A stretch of 64,000 bases of DNA from NCBI GenBank assembly GCA_001910725.1, contig MJGA01000012.1, forward strand, positions 1-64,000, written 5' to 3'. Below, in pieces: positions 54,066-64,000 of the stretch. This DNA is from Phanerodontia chrysosporium. Taxonomy: Eukaryota > Basidiomycota > Agaricomycetes > Polyporales > Phanerochaetaceae. The notes under the pieces were generated by a model, which worked only from the letters and a program-made list of their open reading frames with translations, made no database searches and was not told the DNA's origin. Every line of letters begins with the position of its first letter. Within the stretch, counting starts at the first letter, position 1. The position numbers were made by a program, and so were the translations under genes.

Positions 54066-57000
54066 GGTCTAGACGGATAATGCTCTAGGCTAGAGTGAGC
54101 CGTCGACCGCCGCGGTGCATAACGTTCAGCAGGAATGCAGCGCACCGTTTCGGAACCGCGTGGTGCGTTCGCGCGCTGTAACGTTCTTGCGATCTGCAAC
54201 GGGTACAGTTTTTTCACGCTTTTCTGTGTTTCGCGCACGGAACGATCTGGGGGCCGGAGGTTTCTACAAATACGAGGGGAAATGCCTCCGCCGGTGCTTA
54301 CTGCGTCCTGCGTTTCGGGTCGTATATTGCGGCGTCTAGGACAGGTCGTCTGAAGGGATTCAGAGGATGGCGGTCGGTGCGAGAGCGAGTCGAGCGAGCA
54401 GCGCTGGCGTCCTTCCGCGGTCCTGGCGCTGTCGGGGCTGCCGCGCGGGACGTCCGGGCGTGGTGGCGGCGGGGCCATCTGATGTCGTCATCGTGCGGGG
54501 CACAAGCGTCTCGTGCGCGCTGCCTTCTCGCCGCTGTGCTCCTTCCCGGTATGGGAACCGTCCAAGTTCGTCGCGGGGCCGCCTCCCGACGGTGCGCAGG
54601 AGCCCTCTGCAAGCGTGCAAGGCGTTCATGTGTTTTCGAAGGCTCCAGAACGCGGTCACCAGAGGTTATATGTGCCGTGCCGGCCTGTATGTGCGTCCCT
54701 GCAACGTGGCTGGCCGTGGGACGCTACCGCACATCTGTCAAGGGTGCCTCGTCCCGCTCTACTGGCGCTCAAAGGGCCGACTTGCAGCGTCCTATTAGGA
54801 TTTACACGCGAAAACACCCACGAGAGCTCTCGTCGGTCCCGCCACCACTTCTGTCCATTCTCCCACCGAAAGACTTTGCCCTCCACAAGCAATTAGCTAT
54901 AGCCACGGAAACAGAAACCAGTACCTCTAGAGGACTGCGTATCTCTCCGCCGTCAACTTCTTCGCACGAAGGATCTACGGTGTAGATAGCGGCTGGGAAA
55001 TTAGGACGATCAACGCAATGGGCTCTCACCGGTAGCTTCAGCGTTGCAGGATAGAGTTAGAACGCTCGCGATCCTTCCAATCCAGAGAGCTATGTACAAG
55101 GAAGCAGCCTACCCATGGGTTCAGGCGGTGCGCGGCATAATCTCGCATGGTACGTAACTTGATAATTGAAAGGTATCTATTCGTCGCTCATGCGTCTCAC
55201 AGGGGCGCAGAAGAGCCCTTCCTGCAGGAACACGCATGTAATGGGCTTCTCAAGGCACAGAAGGCACGCATTGCAAGGAAGGATAGTGACCTATCTTGTA
55301 CGGCCTATCGACCGTATCGGCAAAGGAAGATCGTTGCAAGCTATAGGTCGCTTGTCAGTTGCACGTGCGGTCATGAGTAGCGGCAGGATATAGCACAGGC
55401 ACGGACAGTCGCGGCTCTCCGAGGGGTAGCCTCTGGCGCAATGCTCGAGGCTCCCCCATTCACTCCTTCTGCCTCCCCTCCAACCTGGGTGGCAAGAGGA
55501 CTCGCAGGGAACACCTGACTTCACGGAAGACAGACGGTGGCCGCACATGCGCACACAGCTCACAGCGCCACCGGCAAGGCTGTCACCGCTACGTATATCT
55601 GACAGGCGTCGCCCCGCCGCCCGCTCGGCAGGAGATTGCAGGCGATGAGGCGCGGCCACGGCCGTGCAATATGACCAGATGCCGGCAGCGAATGCGACGC
55701 ATGCGCCGTGCCCGCGACGAACGTGAACGCCTTGAGATGCCCAGGCGTCCCGGTGAGGCAATATTGGTCGCACACAGTGTTATATCGCATCTCCAAATAC
55801 GCTGCGCAGCCCGCACTTGACAGACGGCCTTGCCGTTGGCGGGGGAGCGGTGGAGACATGCGTCTTTGCGGAGACCTGGCCGTGCTTGCGCTTTTGCTCA
55901 GATTCCGCAGAGAGGCATCCGCACAGGCCCCGACGCCAGCCTGCATCGCACACAGGACACCGAAGATCGCAGAACCCCGCGACGAAGGCAGGGAGCGATG
56001 CCGGCGGGATCGTCACGAGCCCCAAACCCGTGCTCCGTGCGCCACCCGGCGCGCACCGCACACATTACCGCCTCGCGCCCCCGCTTCCGTCGCGGGGCCT
56101 GCGTCGCGCGCCGCTGCACGCCCTAGCGCAGCACCAACCTACGAGACTGGGCGTGGACCGCGGCGGCTCGCGGCGGGGCCACGAACGTGCGTCGGCAACG
56201 GTGGGCGCCCGCGCGCGGCGTCCGTGTTGGTGCCTTGGGACGCGGTGCCGTGCCACACGGTTGCGCTCGATCGCCCGTTTCGCGTCCACAGATGTGTCAG
56301 TTCCTGTGGAGGTGTGTGGGCCTGGCTGGAGAGGCAGCTGGAGCGGCGTGGATGAGACGGCTCGCCGAACGAATTTTTTTTCTAGCTTTCTTGCGTGTGA
56401 TTTTGCTTCCGCTGCTCTCAGACTCCGGACGGCGAGGCGCGATCGGGAGGGCTCGCGCCCCGCGGATGGAGAAGCCCCGCGCGCAGGCAGCACAGCGCAA
56501 TCCGAGTCGTGTGCGCCTGCATGAGGGCCTGCGCCAGCCGCCGCCGGGTCTCATGTCCGCCCGGCGCAACGAAACCGGCGCCGTGCGCGTGGCTGCTTTC
56601 CGCTCGCGGATGCGCCAGGCCCACGGTCGGCTGAGATCGCGCGATCGCGCGTGTGCCCCTTGCGCTGGAAGGTGTCTGAGGAAAGCCCGCACGCTGAACG
56701 TGATTTCGCTTTGAATATTCGAAGGCGTGCAAGGGCGGCGACGCCACCACGGCGCCGCGAGGGTGCCTGGCGCGGGTGATGCAGGGCGCGGGTCACGAGC
56801 GAACGCTTCGACCGTGCGGCAGCCGCATGCGCCCCCCAGGATGGCCAAACCGACGGCTGCTTCCCTGTCTACATCGTACGCAAATAAAGACATGACAGAG
56901 CATTTGTCACGGGGAGAGAGATCCTGGCTCAGCACACGCGCGCTGTGAAAGCCGGGCCCAACATGTCAGGCCTGCATCAAAGTGCTGGGAGAGAAGCTGC

Positions 57001-58630
57001 GCACCGGATGCTGATGGCAATATGGGAGCATGTGTGTCCGTCCTGGGAAGCGGATACCGTTGTCAATGCTACATGTTTTCCGCAGGTATGCCACGGAGCG
57101 TGGGCCGTTGCGCGGAGGCAGCTTCGTGCAAGCACGGCCTGATGGAACGGCGGGACAGCGACTGTCCTACGTGGCGATGCTGCACTGGGAGCGACGGCGC
57201 CAAGGATAAGCACGGAAGGCATTGCGAAGACGTCGGGTGTCATGATGGCGCAACTACAGTCTAGCGGGAGCCCGTGAGCGTACCTCAAAGTCATCTGGGT
57301 AGGGTGGCTGTCCGTCTGGCCCTGCTGACGTTGGGTGCGGCGTGTACGCGCAGTCAGAGCGAGACTTTAGAGGTGTGCCTGGCCATTTGTAGGAGGGGGA
57401 CCGCTGTAAACCTCGAGAGCCGGCTTCGCGACATAGACCCTCGTCTGTCCCAGGCGACAGCCTGAATCGCGAAGCCTGCCAGCGACTGCGGGCGGACGTG
57501 CTTACTCTGAGTAGGAGTATCAGAGGGTTGCAAGGAGCACACGGCTCTATAGCACGTTCGAACGGACATCGGGACATCCGATCCGCCGCCTTGGCCATCT
57601 ATCAGCAAACTAGTGTCGTCACCAGGGAACTGGAGGAAGGTTCTGCGGCCGTAGATTTTCGTCGACGTCAAGCAGCAGGCAGAGCAAAACGGCGAACGTG
57701 GTCGTGCGCGGGCGGGCGGAGCCGACCGCCTTTGTCCTACGGCAGCACTTTGGCTGCACGCACAGCCGGGGTGCGGCAAGTGGACGAGTACGGCAGTGGC
57801 GTCAGACGGCTTGTGGGTCTGCCAAGATCGCGATGGACCCTATTGGGACTCGGAGCACATGCTGCACTGTTGGTGGCTGATTGATCCGAGGGACGAGGGA
57901 ATGCACAGGTTCCTGCGGCAGATAATGCAGCTAGAAGGCCCGTGGCACGGGTGGAAGGTTTCCTGACTCTGTGCATCGCGTGAGAGCATGCGTCGCCTCA
58001 CAGAAGGGGCACAGGACGCAGGGACCTACAAGGGGGTGCAGGGCAGGCGAGGAGACTCCGGTGGGCCGAATTCATTAGGACTGAGGAAGATTTCTGGAAA
58101 GGAAGGCGAGCGCAGCATAGAGCGGGCGGGCCTGGAGCTGTCAGGACCGGTGCGAGAGGTGATGGGGGAATACCTGTGCATCTGTCGTGTGCCGAAAGCG
58201 AAGAGACGCGGCTCACGGGTGCAGCGTATGGGTAACAGAGTTCTGTCAGCGTAGGGCTGTCTTCCACGGCGCACGGGCTGAGGAGGCCCGCCAGGCACGG
58301 CGACGGCGGCGGGGCAGCTCTGGCTGAAAATTGCGAGGTGTATTGGCAAGCAGCGCGTACCGTGATCAGCCGCAGGCGAGAGAGCCTCGGAGGGCGGGAG
58401 GGGGCCGTTCGAGCGGGCGGCAGAGAGGAACGTGGAGGCGGCCAAAACGGGCAGGAAGCGAGATCTGGGAGATCTGATGTGATCGCGAGCGGCGATTGGC
58501 TGGGTACTACGAACGTGCAAGGCACAGGAGGACGAAGGTGCGTGGGAGAAGCGTGGATGCTGCACTCGCGCTGTGTGTCTCTCGACACAGAGAATTTGAT
58601 ACAAGGCGGATGATGCCGACCTGCTGCTCG

Positions 58631-58638
58631 TTTAAAAG
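58631..58638 (+). promoter_or_regulatory. TATA-like element of the phosphate transporter
   Basis: TTTAAAAG about 97 bp before ATG 58728. Confidence 0.45.
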
Positions 58639-58727
58639 AGCGCCGTCTCCCACACGCTCCGCCCACTGCTCACCCTCCCTCCCTCGTTCCCGCCACGCCC
58701 AAGGCGCGCCACCCGAACGAGCTCGAG

Positions 58728-60656
58728 ATGGCTTCCTACGCAGGTGACAAGGTCTCCACCTCATCCGACTCTGCCGAGGGCGGCAAGAACCTCCCCGGCT
58801 ACACCCTCGACGAGAAGCGTCGCGCGGCCCTTGCGGAGGTCGACAGCGCCAAGTTCTCGTAAGTCGTCTCCGTGTCTCCTCTCCGACCCTGACTCAGGCA
58901 CTCACCATCCGCATAGCTGGTTCCACTTCAAGGTCTGCCTCGTCGCCGGTGTCGGTTTCTTCACCGATGCGTACGTCCCCCTGCCTGCATTTGGCCTCTG
59001 CACGGCCGCTGATCGTTTCCCCCCGCCAGCTACGACATCTTCGCGATCAACATCGCGTCCACCATGCTGGCCTACGTCTACCAGCACGGTGCCTCTTCCC
59101 TCACGGTCAACCAGGATCTCGGTGTCAAGGTCGCAACTCCCATCGGTAACCTCGTCGGTCAGCTGCTCTTCGGTTGGCTTGCAGATGTCGTCGGCCGCAA
59201 GCGGATGTGTGAGTCCCCCTGCTCTGCATTCCAGTTCCTCGCGTCTCACCTCTCGTGCAGACGGTATCGAGCTCATGATCATCATCGTTGCAACCTTCGG
59301 TCAAGCAGTCGCAGGCGAGGCTCACGCGGTCAACGTCATTGGTGTGATCATCGTATGGCGAGGGCTTATGGGCATAGGTATCGGTGGCGATTACCCTTTG
59401 TCCTCTGTCATCTCCTCCGAGTTCGCCTCGACGCACATCCGTGGACGCCTCATGACCGCCGTCTTTGCCAACCAGGGCTGGGGTCAATTCAGTACGTGCA
59501 GCATCGAGCATCCAGTTATTAAGCGCCCAACTCACCTCCCGTCTAGCCGCCGCCCTCGTCGCCTTCATCATCGTCCGTGCGTACAAGGGCTCCATCTTCC
59601 ACGATGACCCCCACGTCCTCCCCCACGTCGACCAGATGTGGCGTATCCTCATCGGTCTCGGCTGTATCCCCGGCGTCATCGCTCTTTACTTCCGTCTCAC
59701 CATCCCCGAAACCCCTCGTTTCACCATGGATATCGAACGCAACGTGCAGCAAGCCGCCCAGGATGTCGACAACTTCCTGACCACCGGCACCTACTACGTC
59801 GACCCCGATGCCGCCATCGAGCGTGTCCAGGCGCCCAAGGCCTCGAAGCGCGACTTCATCGCCTACTTCAGCAAGTGGGAGAACCTCAAGGTCCTCATCG
59901 GCACCTCGTACTCGTGGTTCGCCCTTGACATTGCCTTCTATGGTCTCGGTCTCAATTCGTCCATCATCCTCAACGCCATCGGTTTCGGTAGCCCGGACAA
60001 GTCCCTGACGGGCGGCGCCAAGGTCTACCAGAACTTGCGCAACATTTGCGTTGGCAACATGATCCTGTCCGTCGCGGGCCTCATCCCTGGCTACTGGGTC
60101 GCGTTCCTCTTCATCGACTCGTGGGGCCGCAAGCCGATCCAGCTCATGGGCTTCGTCATGCTCACCATTCTGTTCTGCTGCATGGGCTTCGGCTATGACA
60201 AGCTGATCGCGACCGAGAGCGCGTCGAAGGCGTTCGTCTTCCTGTACTGCCTCGCGAACTTCTTCCAGAACTTTGGCCCGAACACGACGACGTTCATCGT
60301 GCCCGGAGAGGTGTTCCCCACCCGCTACCGCTCGACGGGCCACGGTATCTCGGCCGCCAGCGGCAAGCTCGGTGCCGTCATTGCTCAGGTCGGCTTCGCG
60401 CGCCTGAAGAACATCCACGGCCCGAACGCCTTCGTCGGCCACATGTGAGTAGCCTGGGTTGCATATGGCTGCGAACGACGCGCTGACATACCGCGTTTAC
60501 AGTCTTGAGATCTTTGCGTTCTTCATGCTGACCGGCATCTTCTCGACGCTGCTCATCCCCGAGACCAAGCAGAAGACGCTGGAGGAGCTGTCGAACGAGA
60601 ACCAGGAGGGCTTCATCCAGGGCCCTGCGATGCCGCGGCAGTCGTCGCGCGTGTAG
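58728..60656 (+). CDS. PHO84: High-affinity phosphate:H+ symporter, Pho84 type
   Basis: Plasma-membrane MFS transporter (PHS family) that takes up inorganic phosphate with protons. Exons: [20 protein letters not shown] with [19 protein letters not shown], then [55 protein letters not shown] (the conserved MFS loop), [40 protein letters not shown] (the GGDYPLS signature), [80 protein letters not shown] and [20 protein letters not shown]. Six introns or so, all in phase; twelve membrane helices. Ends RQSSRV and TAG at 60654-60656. Usually induced by phosphate starvation. Unlike its neighbours it shows no frame damage. Confidence 0.9.
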
Positions 60657-61546
60657 GCACAGCGCCGTTCGTTTATTTCCTGTTGCATCATTTCTCTCGA
60701 TCCATGCATGCGTATCTATTCTTCTCTCTCGTTGTCCATTGGGATGTGTTGTCGCATATTGTAGATATTTGTAGTAGACTTGCTGTTGGGCGCAGCCTGA
60801 CCACGGACCGCCGTCTTTGCCTGCGTGGGCGGCAGGATGGATGTATTGCTAGTAGCCCCCGAAGCACTCAAAAGCTGTTTCAGTACGCACCCCAATACCA
60901 CTCTCCTTAAGCCTCCTATTTGTGTTGTACGTCCGCTCGTTTTCCTAGCAATGCATCGGCAAGTCGGAACCCGCGGAGTGAAGGACCAAAGCGAAAACTG
61001 GCGGGAAAGGCAGGAGCGCTCGTGGCGCCTTCGTGGCGTTCGATAAGATCGAGATCTGCCCCGCTATCTTATCTGCACCACAGACAGACACGTTGCTCGC
61101 TCTGCACTCGACATCCATCCGCGCTTTTGCTCCGAGTCTCGAAGCTGCATCCGGCCCTTGGAACTCCAGACCAAACGCGCCATCATACCCCGTGATACCG
61201 CGGATTGAAGTCGGGAGGGGCGCCCCTCCAAAATGTCTCGCCGCCATTTCGGGCTCGCCTCCGACCTCCTGAGCAGCTCGACGGCGCCGTGGAACGACGC
61301 ACATGGGGCTCAGCCAGTTTCTCTCCATTCATCGCCCCGCTATGTGGCGGGTTCCAGGACGAGTCCACACAGTCTCCTGCGAGCAGACAGACACGCGACC
61401 TTGGGTGGCCAACCCATGACGCACGGGCCCCACCGCCGCACTCAGGGGATCCCTCGCTCTGCTTGCAACCTCTCACCGTTACCAATCGCATCTCAAACAC
61501 ACGCTTACGACCTCCGAGGCCTAAGAGATATCTTGCGTTGCGGGTC
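60657..61546. other. Intergenic; no gene seen
   Basis: Downstream of the transporter and upstream of the second molybdenum enzyme. Nothing recognised. Confidence 0.5.
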
Positions 61547-62868
61547 ATGACAGAATCGATGATCGTGCACCAGAGCGAGCCGCTCAACGCCGAGCCGCCG
61601 CTCACACAACTCGTCGCGCACCCGGTCACGCCGGCGGAGCTCGTCTACGCGCGAAACCACGGTGCGTCCCACGTTTTGCGTCTGCGCCCCGGAGATAGTC
61701 CTGTCTCCGGACTGACCACGCCCCGCGCAGGCCCGATCAAGGCGCTCGACGCCGCGTCGTTCACGCTGACGGTCGACGGGCTCGTCGCGCGGGGCGCGCG
61801 CTACACGCTTGCGCAGCTCCGGGACGCCCCGCGGCCGAGGTCGTCGCTGCGCTGCAGGTACGCGCCCCCTGATCCCCGCTTCCCCTCCCGGGTGAGACGC
61901 TGACGCGGCGCGGGCCAGTGCGCGGGCAACCGCCGCGCGGCGATGCAGGACAAGGCCGGAAAGTCCGTCGCGGGCGTGCTCTGGGGCCAGGGCACGATCG
62001 CGAACGTGCGCTGGGCGGCGTGCGCCTGCGCGACGTCCTCGCGCGTGCGGGCGTGTGTGTGCCGCAGCCGCCGCGCGCTGGGGGCAGCATGCATGTGTGC
62101 TTCGCGTCGCATGTGGCGGCGTGTGAGGAGGACGACTGGTTTGGTGCGTCGGTCCCGCTCGAAAAGGCGCTGGGTGAGGAGGGGGATGTCTTGATTGCGT
62201 TCGAGGTACGTCGTCTCCCGTGTTTGCTGGGTGCAGGCTGAGAAGGGAGCAGATGAACGGGGAGCCGCTGAGGCCAGAGCATGGGCATCCTTTCCGGATT
62301 GTCGTCCCCGGGTACTCGGGCGCGCGCTGGGTGAAATGGGTGGACCAAATCACGGTGTCGCACCGCGAGTCGGAGAACTTCTACCAGCAGAGGGACTACA
62401 AGGTTCTTCCACCTGAGGTAGGTGCGATACTAGAACGACATTCAGACTACTCATGTTTTACGTATCATCAAACAGGTGCAAACTAAGGAACAAGCAGAAC
62501 AGTATTGGTCGAAAGTTCCGCCCATCCTCGCCAACCCGCTCAACTCCGTCATCGCCTGCACGGAGGTTGTCCATGGGCACCTGCACGTCAAGGGGTACGC
62601 CGTAAGCGGTCCCTCTGGCCCAGTTGCAAAGGTGGCCGTGAGCATCGACGGCGGCGAGTGCTGGACCCCGGCGAAGATCACGTACCAGGAGGGCCGCTGG
62701 AGCTGGGCGCTCTGGGTCGCGACGGTGCCCCTGCCCGGCGGCAAGGCCGAGTGCCACGGCACCGTGTACAGTCGTGCGGAAGATGCGGCCGGGAATGTCC
62801 AGCCCAAGGATACTGATTGGAACTTGCGGGGGGTGGTATACCGTGGATGGGGCGAGGCCCGGTTTTGA
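61547..62868 (+). CDS. Sulfite-oxidase-type molybdenum enzyme, copy 2 (frame-broken)
   Basis: Paralogue of the enzyme at 44.8-46.1 kb, also lacking a heme domain. Order: [60 protein letters not shown], the Mo-ligand exon starting [92 protein letters not shown], then the dimerisation domain [31 protein letters not shown] and [15 protein letters not shown]. Stop TGA at 62866-62868. Two one-base contractions (G runs at 61833-61834 and 62013-62015) put neighbouring conserved blocks out of frame. Introns otherwise close. The substrate is not determined by the sequence; sulfite is the family default. Confidence 0.75.
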
Positions 62869-63156
62869 CAGGTACTTTGACGGAACCTCTCGCTGTGGAC
62901 TCATCCTGTATGTCTGAAAGTCGTGATTGTAGGCTCTGTTTCTCCCTGGAAGAGGAGATATCTGTCAGTGTAACTGGAATTTCGTGTCAATCAATATGCA
63001 ATCGTGGGGAGTCCTCAGGCTGGCAGACGCGGAGGCCATGGGCTTGCATTTGGAAGATGGACGCGTGCAGTGCTGCCGCGTCCAAGCGCTTGGCGATTTG
63101 ACGCGAGATTTAGGTTACGCGCTCTCGCAGACGCGTGTTGGGCACAGACCACCAGC

Positions 63157-64000
63157 ATGCACTGGCAAAAACGCTTTGACGTGCTCCGATCGCGCTTGAT
63201 CGACTACGACGCCAGTCACGTCTACCTCGACGGCGATGCCTCCGATCGCGAAGATGAAGAGGTCGACGACCAGCCCACCCAGACTCTGATCGACATCCTC
63301 CAGGACACGTGTTCCCTCCTGCGCGAGGCACGCCAACAAAGCCTCCCAGAGTACCAGACACTCTTCGAGGAGGTGACGGCGCTCATGAACCGCGCCGTTG
63401 CAGGCGAGGTCAGCGGTGGCTTCGGACCTGCTTGCCTGGCATCGTTCGCCCATGCACCGGGCACCCTCCTCAAAGACCCGTTGCAGAAGATGCTGAGCGT
63501 CGAGAGCAGTACGTCTGCGGGGCCCTCACATCATCGACGTTGCTAATATTGTCCCACTTAGAGCGTGACCTCTTCACGACCTTCGCGAGCTTCATAGGGC
63601 TCGACGTAAGCAAAGTGGACGGTGTGTCGTCTCATGCTCCATCGGACTCGTCATTGATGAAGTTTACTAGACTTTATCACTGAATATGGTCCTCCAATTG
63701 CACCGTGGGACGAGATGCAGCAGCCCCACCCCAAGTCATCAGTCCTGTCGCGCTTCAGGGAAGGCATCGACTTTCCTTCACCAGCAACCCACCCTCGCGC
63801 CGCTTACGTTTGGCAGGCACGCTGCGAGATTGTTGACGACGACGTATCCTCGGCAGAGCTCTCGTGTTCTCCGAGGACGGCACCTTTGCAGCCATGTCAG
63901 CCGCTGAAGGATGGAAGCACCGCGACCCGGTTGTGAAATACTGGGACTGCAGTGGAGAGATCCTTTCGTGCAATAGCCTGTCCCCGCCGCTCGCACATCA
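63157..64000 (+). CDS. Hypothetical protein, incomplete at the window end
   Basis: I do not recognise the family. From ATG 63157: MHWQKRFDVLRSRLIDYDAS, HVYLDGDASDREDEEVDDQP, TLIDILQDTCSLLREARQQS, LPEYQTLFEEVTALMNRAVA, a GT-AG intron, KRDLFTTFASFIGLD, a second intron (gtaagc...ctag), FITEYGPPIAPWDEMQQPHP, YVWQARCEIVDDDVSS, and then, in another frame, ALVFSEDGTFAAMSAAEGWK, HRDPVVKYWDCSGEILSCN. One more G at 63852-63853 would unite the last two blocks. The mixed acidic helices and the tryptophan-rich end suggest a soluble protein. The C-terminus lies outside the window and the true start may be further upstream. Confidence 0.5.

Larger units (their letters stand above)
52803..58727. other. GC-rich 5.9-kb stretch without recognisable genes
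   Basis: Many long frames are open on both strands (54.3-58.3 kb) but they are Arg/Ala/Gly/Ser-rich, mirror each other on the two strands and contain no domain, as expected for high GC. Apart from one possible small gene at 53759-54065 I see no coding sequence, no terminal repeats and no RNA gene. The right end must include the promoter of the phosphate transporter. Confidence 0.4.

Noticed and set aside
55708..56714. Long overlapping frames in the GC-rich gap
   Set aside because: Open on both strands at once, no motif, biased to Arg/Ala/Pro; best explained by base composition.

Overview
The window reads as nuclear DNA of a filamentous basidiomycete, most likely a wood-decay polypore or a relative (Agaricomycetes). 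The grounds are many introns of about 45-65 nt, class I hydrophobins, a GH18 chitinase, an F-box protein of basidiomycete type and a DUF6534 membrane protein. Almost every gene is spliced, so single open reading frames are only exon pieces. I rebuilt the genes by joining exons at GT-AG (twice GC-AG) borders and checking that family motifs run on in frame. No rRNA, tRNA, CRISPR or intact mobile element was found.

Layout. 1-2.4 kb holds a decayed FAD-monooxygenase fragment. 2.4-3.7 kb is a five-exon gene of unknown function. 4.4-5.6 kb has short tandem repeats. 6.0-7.9 kb is a DUF6534 membrane protein cut into 20 exons. 8.1-12.5 kb carries a divergent pair, the nucleolar RRM protein Nop15/NIFK and the APC/C subunit Cdc16/APC6. 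Five class I hydrophobin genes, all on the minus strand, lie at 12.6, 14.0, 24.9, 26.3 and 27.7 kb, each with a TATA-like box 75-83 bp before its ATG. Between them sit housekeeping genes: a hypothetical nuclear-type protein, the mitochondrial dynamin Mgm1/OPA1, a peroxisomal SCP2 protein, a DapA/HOGA-family aldolase and Mediator subunit Med22.

The middle (30-44 kb) holds a hypothetical protein, a TAP-like alpha/beta hydrolase, an F-box protein, a small mitochondrial-type protein, an ETFRF1/LYRM5 LYR protein, a hydrophobin-like secreted protein, a GH18-CBM5/12 chitinase and an AIF/AMID-like FAD oxidoreductase. The right part (44-64 kb) has two paralogous sulfite-oxidase-type molybdenum enzymes about 17 kb apart, a DUF1748 protein, a Serinc/TMS1 protein, RAD51D, Maf1, a Pho84-type phosphate transporter and a partial gene that runs off the end. 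About 5.9 kb of GC-rich sequence before the transporter has no recognisable gene.

Main observations: (1) extreme intron density with microexons of 8-18 nt in three genes; (2) a hydrophobin cluster with a recent duplicate pair, plus an odd seven-cysteine relative at 38.3 kb; (3) from about 43.9 kb to the end, otherwise conserved genes are broken by roughly 14 one-base contractions of short runs, mostly G/C, while genes to the left are intact. The third pattern looks more like consensus error than biology and limits how far the right-hand gene models can be trusted.
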